From Alnus glutinosa (taxonomy: Eukaryota > Streptophyta > Magnoliopsida > Fagales > Betulaceae), in contig NC_084899.1 of NCBI RefSeq assembly GCF_958979055.1, positions 24,371,501-24,435,500 of the forward strand: a stretch of 64,000 bases of DNA. The letters run 5' to 3'. Both the position numbers and the translations under genes were made by a program. The notes under the pieces were generated by a model. The model did no database searches. It worked only from the letters and a program-made list of their open reading frames with translations, and was not told the origin of the DNA. Shown in pieces: positions 59,358 through 64,000 of this stretch (position 1 is the first letter of the stretch; each line of letters starts with the position of its first letter).

Positions 59358-62300
59358 TCATATAATTTCAAAATAATATCATCTGCCTCATCTTCTTCCT
59401 TTTACGATTATACATTGTATTTAACTCCATACATTGAATTCCTCTCATAAAGAAACAAAAATGCAATTCGATCCATAATATGACAAACTTCCTTGCTTTC
59501 TCCTCTTAATTATGACAGGGAGGTGATTGGAAGTTATTCAGCAGGGGTAAGGAAGCTGAGTTTGTGGATTTTGGATTTAATTGGTGAAGGATTAGGGCTC
59601 GAATCTGGATATTTTAGGGATGAACTCAGCCAAGTTCAGTTTATTTCTGTAAATCATTACCCTCCATGCCCAGATCCAAGCCTAACCTTGGGATTGCCCA
59701 AACATTGCGATCCTAATCTCATAACCCTCGTTCTCCAAGGGAAAGTGCAAGGTCTACAAGTCTTAAAGGACGGGCAATGGCTTGCAGTTGAGCCTCTCCC
59801 TAATGCATTTGTGGTCAATATAGGCTACATGTTACAGGTACATCCTATTTTCTCATATTCCTTTTGTAGTCTTGCTTTCATTTCTCGCAAGCCCTGGTAA
59901 TTCATATTTGCTTGTTAGGTTTGAATTGTGTCAATACATATGTATAAGACTATATAGGTCATCAATCATAACCTGACTCATTTAATTAAACGCATTAACT
60001 CCTCAACTCTAACTCACTAATTTTGTGTTGGACTTATCGATTGTGTTTAAAACTCTCCACCCTAGCCGACCCACATAGTCTTACAATTAATTTTCTGCAA
60101 GATTTCATAATGTCACCTCCATTTCCTAGAAACCTGCCCATTAGAAAGAAAGAATAAACATGGCAAAAGAGAAAAAGGAAAGAAAAGAGAGGGGCTTCTT
60201 CAATTTGGAGGCTTGAAAGTTTATATGTATATATACACAGGAAGGGCAGCCCCACAGGCCCCCAAACAACAACACCACGGTTGCATAGGCAATCTAACCA
60301 ACAACAAAAGTCACACCAACTACAGCAATTACATCAACTGCTTCTCATCACATTTTCAGACTGACCGTAAGAACCAACCAGCCTAGCATCCTTAGCTCCT
60401 CCTCCATGGTTGAGATAACTCCCTTTCCAAAAGAAATTTTGGAGAACTTGATATGCCTAGTTAATCACACTTGCATAAATAAGGAAGACCAAAAAGTATA
60501 AATAGCAAATAAGTTAGAATTTATTAATGAAAAATGTTATATGCACTTTCAAGTGTCCACTCTCAGACGTAGCAGTGAAAATCACATTGGATCCAAAATT
60601 CAATGATGATCCATTCAAAATTCAATGATAATTTTTATTGTCAAGTCGAGGAGTGTGCCACTTGGGAATAAGTACATGGAAGTTTATGTAGTATTTCTCT
60701 TAATTAAAATGGAATGGGAAATGCAACACATAGTAAACAGAGTACCAATTTCTATAATCAATTATTAGAAGTTTAGGACAAAGACCTCGAAACCAACTGA
60801 TTATATTAAGACTTATAGCCCCCAAACCAACTGTCCTCAAGAATACACGAAAATAGTTGAGAGTCTAAGCACTGGTAACACAGACATGCAGCTGATATTT
60901 GCAGAACTACCAATTTTAAGACATCCCTCAAAAAACCATGACATCAGTTAAAAAACCCACATCCTGTTTTCTCCAAATCAAACAAAAAATGTTATCTAAA
61001 TCAAATTAACAAGTGATTACATGCCCAAAACTACAAATGTTAGTAAAAGAGAGTATATGCCTTAAAACAAGATTTTCCATAAGCTTGAGCAGAGTCGATA
61101 CAACAACATGATTTTCTTTAATCAGAGTAATCAAGTGATTACATGCCCAAAACTACAAATGTTAGTAAAAGAGAGTATATGCCGTAAAACAAGATTTTCC
61201 ATAAGCTTGAGCAGAGTCGATACAACAACATGATTTTCTTTAATCAGAGTAATCAGAGTTAAAACAGAGATAATCTCACCATAATATTTAGTTCAAGCTG
61301 CAATAAGGAGTCTTTCAATCCCAAAAGCAACAAGATATCAGTAGGCCGGCTGAATGGCTAGGCAAATTAGGCAATCGCCTAAAACCCCCAATTAAATAAG
61401 GTCCCAAATAGTGATAGTATAATTAAATTTCCTTTAAAAAAAAAAATTAAAGCCTCAATTATGACAAAAAAGTTAGTCAATGCTCTTTAATTAAAGCCCC
61501 AGTTATGATAAAAAAAAATATATATTATGGCAAAAAAGTTAGCCAGAGCTCTTTAATTAAGGCCTCAATTACTGTAAAAAATAAATACAAAAAATTGAAT
61601 TTCAAGATATTAAAGAGGAAAAGAAAGAAAAATGGAATGTTACATTAATTGTATCCCTAAAACAGTTACTAAACTCATAATTTTACATGAACTTAAAACT
61701 AAGACTAAGTTGTCCATTAAAATATTTTTTAGAATGAAGTAAATTAAATTCGACATAAAAAGAATTATATATAGCTCAACACAAGATATGACATTTGTTG
61801 AAATTAAATGTCTCCTGACAAACATGAATTTTGCAAGTCATTCAGAAAAAATTAAATATTTAAATATAAAAAAGGCGCCACCTAAATTTGTAGCCTTAGG
61901 CCTCAAAATCTATTGAGCCGCCTGGATATCATATGCTTCTGAGAAGTTTCTGCAATCGATCATTCAGGGCTGCTGCCCTAAGATCTGAACTGCAAAATTA
62001 ACAGTCAAACAAAGAGACAGAAAAATGGAATTGCATTCTGAGGCTATGGGAGAAGGGAAAATATTTCTCCTTTTTCCAAAAACAGCGCTAAGAGCTAACT
62101 ATCAGAGCCATCAATATGCATCATGAACAATTCAAAATGAAAATCATAAAGAAAATCTGTCCTGAAATCAGATATAACCTAAATCATAAAGATCATTACA
62201 TCTAAATGAAAGCTTAACAGAAATAGACGGAAGAACTTAAGGGACCTGCTTGGGAAGGCTAAGCCTTCTTAGTTATGAACTTTTTCAAATGCAATTCAGG

Positions 62301-63325
62301 TAGACATAAATTAATGCTCTATAATTCCATCAAGATGCATGGAAGACCACAGTACAACAGCAACAACGCCAGCATTCTTGCACATTGATTAATGCTCCAT
62401 AACTAAAGCAAGCATTTAGCTAAACACATGAGTTCAGTTCCATAAGGAAAAATTGTGGATGCAACCAATTGCTGTTTCCGTACCATAGTAACTGAACCTT
62501 TTTTCGAGAGCGAAAAAAAACCCTAGAATATTTCAGGGAAACGACTGCGAGGGCAAATGATGAATTGGAATTGGAATTGAAATTTGAAACCCTAGGAGCA
62601 GAGAGGGACAAAAATTAAGGGGGGCATGTCGTTTAGGTAGAACCGGGTGAGAGAAGGCGGAGAGAAGAGGCCAAATAGGCGAGGAAAGGATGGCGGCGGA
62701 GGGCTGCAGCAGGGGGGAAGGGAGGCGGTGGGATGGGGATGAAGCGGAAGCAAAAGGGAAGAAGCGGGTCGGGTAGTAGCTGATGTGGGGAAGAAGAGAA
62801 ATGCGGGCTTAAAAAAATAAAATAACAAACAACTCAAAATAAAAATATTCACAAAATATTTAAAACTATTTCATTTTTATATCGCATGACATCACAATAA
62901 AAAATAAAAAAAATATAACTAGCGATGTTTTTTCTTTTTTATAAAATACTGCTGATTTTTTTAAATTTGGCGGCGTTTTTTTATTATTATATATGCAATC
63001 AAATTTTTCTGGATATATTTAATTTCATAATTAGTTCTTTTTAAATCAAGAATTTGTGATTATGATTTGATTGCAGATTATGAGCAACGGGAAGCTAAGC
63101 AGTGCTGAACATAGAGTTATGACGAACAAAGAGGTTGCAAGGACAACAGTCTCCAGCTTCCTCTATCCTTCCAACACCTGCCGTGTTGGACCTCTAAAAA
63201 CACTTCTCTGTGATTGCATTCGTCCCCTCTACAGAGATTTTGTGTTCAAGGATTTTCTTAGCACTTACGCAGACGACACTCCCGTCGGAGTTCCGCCTCT
63301 CGAGCGATATAAGATTCAGTATTAA
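57694..63325 (+). CDS. 2-oxoglutarate/Fe(II) dioxygenase, hyoscyamine-6-dioxygenase-like
   Basis: Four exons join in phase: 57694-57900, 58108-58355, 59519-59837 and 63077-63325, giving 340 residues, typical of the plant DOXC class. The N-terminal DIOX_N part holds PESFILPPESRPGQ, IPVIDLGGQ and EFGFFQLTNHGVSEKLM. The jelly-roll core holds NHYPPCPDPSLTLGLPKHCD, with iron ligands His214, Asp216 and His270 (AEHRVMTN) and the oxoglutarate Arg280. The usual R-x-S is R-T-T here. The wording is closest to hyoscyamine-6-dioxygenase-like proteins of non-tropane plants, whose substrates are mostly unknown. The ATG at 57694 (MEKLISGR) was chosen; an in-frame TTG at 57664 is not a start. It appears intact, unlike two decayed relatives upstream. 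Intron 3 is 3.2 kb and full of insertions. Confidence 0.92.
58828..59036. repeat. Diverged relative of the 29546 MITE in dioxygenase intron 2
   Basis: Right tip GGATCCTAATTCC and inner GGTCAGGTGGATCCCATAAA match the 29546 element; the left arm is more diverged (GGTTTGGATCTTCTTAAA). Flanking 9-mers do not match, so the duplication has decayed or the ends are misplaced. Confidence 0.6.
60334..60456 (-). pseudogene. Exon-like remnant of an unidentified gene inside dioxygenase intron 3
   Basis: On the minus strand an acceptor AACTAG at 60457 opens a 40-codon frame to a stop at 60334. It contains AYQVLQNFFWKGSYLNHGGG and LVGSYGQSENVMRSS. It looks like a true last exon (Gly-rich, polar, with good phase at the acceptor), but I do not recognise the protein. 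Nothing ties it to the dioxygenase, which runs on the other strand. It may belong with the pieces at 61932-61989 and 62440-62800. Confidence 0.4.
61010..61253 (+). repeat. Tandem duplication, 122-bp unit x2
   Basis: CAAGTGATTACATGCCCAAA starts at 61010 and 61132. The units are identical except for one base (GCCTTAAAAC against GCCGTAAAAC), so the duplication is recent. It lies in dioxygenase intron 3. Confidence 0.95.
61334..61931. mobile_element. Possible DNA transposon fragment with GATATCA flanks
   Basis: The element 61341-61924 has imperfect inverted tips: GTAGGCCGGCTGAATGG at the left and CAGGCGGCTCAATAG on the complement of the right. GATATCA occurs on both sides. The interior repeats AAAAAAGTTAG and GCTCTTTAATTAA units. 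Its right end abuts an exon-like fragment on the minus strand. Confidence 0.5.
61932..61989 (-). pseudogene. Second exon-like remnant in dioxygenase intron 3
   Basis: Minus strand: TTTTGCAG at 61990 opens a frame reading SDLRAAALNDRLQKLLRSI, an amphipathic helix-like stretch. It is then cut off by the transposon-like element at 61341-61931. The protein is not recognised. It may be from the same gene as the 60334-60456 remnant. Confidence 0.35.
62128..62236 (+). repeat. 109-bp direct repeat of 43567-43675
   Basis: This is the probable source copy of the block described at 43567. It lies between the exon-like remnants and reads as intron sequence of the putative minus-strand gene. Confidence 0.9.
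62440..62800 (-). other. Leader-like GC-richer block, possible 5' end of a minus-strand gene remnant
   Basis: On the minus strand the block is C/T-rich with TCTAGGGTTTTTTTTCGC (complement of an AAACCCTA telo-box) near 62517 and a second CCTAGGGTTTC near 62588. Such motifs are common in 5' leaders of plant housekeeping genes. A short frame opens at 62482 (MVRKQQLVASTIFPYG). With the remnants at 61.9 and 60.3 kb it could mark a gene nested, in antisense, in the dioxygenase intron. Confidence 0.3.
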
Positions 63326-64000
63326 GTAATTCAATGATTAGTTGAGACTAATGCATTAGTTATTGTGAATAATGGGATAAAAATATAATTTCTAGCAATT
63401 ATGACTCTTATAATGTATGCACCCATGAATAAAACACCTGGTTGGTTGATAGAAGAATAATTGCTATGATCTTATCTTAATATGTACATTCAAATAAATG
63501 GAAGAATTCTTAATCTCACAAATCAAACACTATCGTGAGTTGAAGCCTGGACCTTTATCTTTTTAAAAGTGAACTAGTTCTAATTCATAAGGTTATTGGG
63601 ATTTTTATTTTTTTTTTACTATATGTGTCCGTTTAATTTAACAAAAAATGCACTTTAAAGCAAAACGCACTCCCTTGCCTATATTTTTTCATATTTTCAA
63701 ATTGCCATTTATTTTTCAAACGAACTTTCAAACGAGATACTTTCTATGATTTTATTTAGAAACACACTTTAAAGCAAAAGCAAAAGTTCCAAAACTATGT
63801 ATATAAACAAAATGGCACTAATGCCAACTAGACCCAAACCTGGTAAAATTCTCAAAACAATGTTCTTGCCCCTAGGGTGAACTGCAAGTACTCTTCGGGC
63901 ACTCCTGCATCCCAAGCGGAATGTTTGTCGGCCATTACTCATGTCATGATGACAACTGCCCATAACGATAAACTATAGGATCACTCTGACAATTGTGCCA
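63326..64000. other. Dioxygenase 3' flank, no gene seen
   Basis: AT-rich DNA. The duplicated words CACTTTAAAGCAAAA (63649 and 63765) mark a small imperfect repeat. The last 200 bases are GC-richer, with an unrecognised minus-strand frame cut by no obvious signal. Confidence 0.45.

Overview
The window is nuclear DNA of a dicot plant. GT-AG introns, AT-rich intergenic DNA, microsatellites, a tRNA-derived SINE, a solo LTR and many MITEs sit among clearly plant genes. A frequent GGGGTGGCC-rich repeat core and the closeness of the proteins to those of woody rosids make a Fagales-like tree plausible, but that is inference.

Left part (1-29.5 kb) is ordinary gene space with five genes whose exon chains I could reconstruct with every phase agreeing, or which lie in one exon: an F-box/FBD-LRR protein (+, 479 aa), autophagy protein ATG9 (-, 867 aa, nine coding exons plus a 5' UTR exon), the replication-licensing factor CDT1 (+, 640 aa, seven exons, with E2F-type sites upstream), a WAT1-related EamA transporter (-, 365 aa, seven exons) and a small unrecognised protein ending in WPQGWC (+, 128 aa). 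Introns carry foldback MITEs, including a 703-bp Mutator-type element with a 9-bp target duplication inside ATG9.

Middle part (29.5-37.5 kb) is best read as one 7.7-kb Pack-MULE-like element. It has inverted termini of about 80 bp with GAG ends and a near-perfect 9-bp flanking duplication. It carries a broken copy of the 3' end of VARICOSE/EDC4, a duplicated anonymous segment, and a nested 2.9-kb solo LTR with its own 5-bp duplication.

Right part (37.5-64 kb) is an accessory cluster. Two paralogous genes (-) encode small secreted, repeat-containing proline-rich proteins that resemble multi-unit peptide precursors. Each is followed by a decayed fragment of a 2-oxoglutarate dioxygenase gene, and the two modules (about 38.2-42.5 and 48.6-52.9 kb) are duplicates of each other. 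An apparently intact relative of the dioxygenase, hyoscyamine-6-dioxygenase-like (+, 340 aa, four exons), lies at 57.7-63.3 kb. Its third intron holds exon-like remnants of an unidentified gene on the other strand. At 43.5-44.2 kb a mosaic joins pieces matching the 27-kb and 62-kb loci.

The genes do not form one pathway. The most unusual content is the duplicated secreted-peptide/dioxygenase module and the gene-capturing Mutator-like element.
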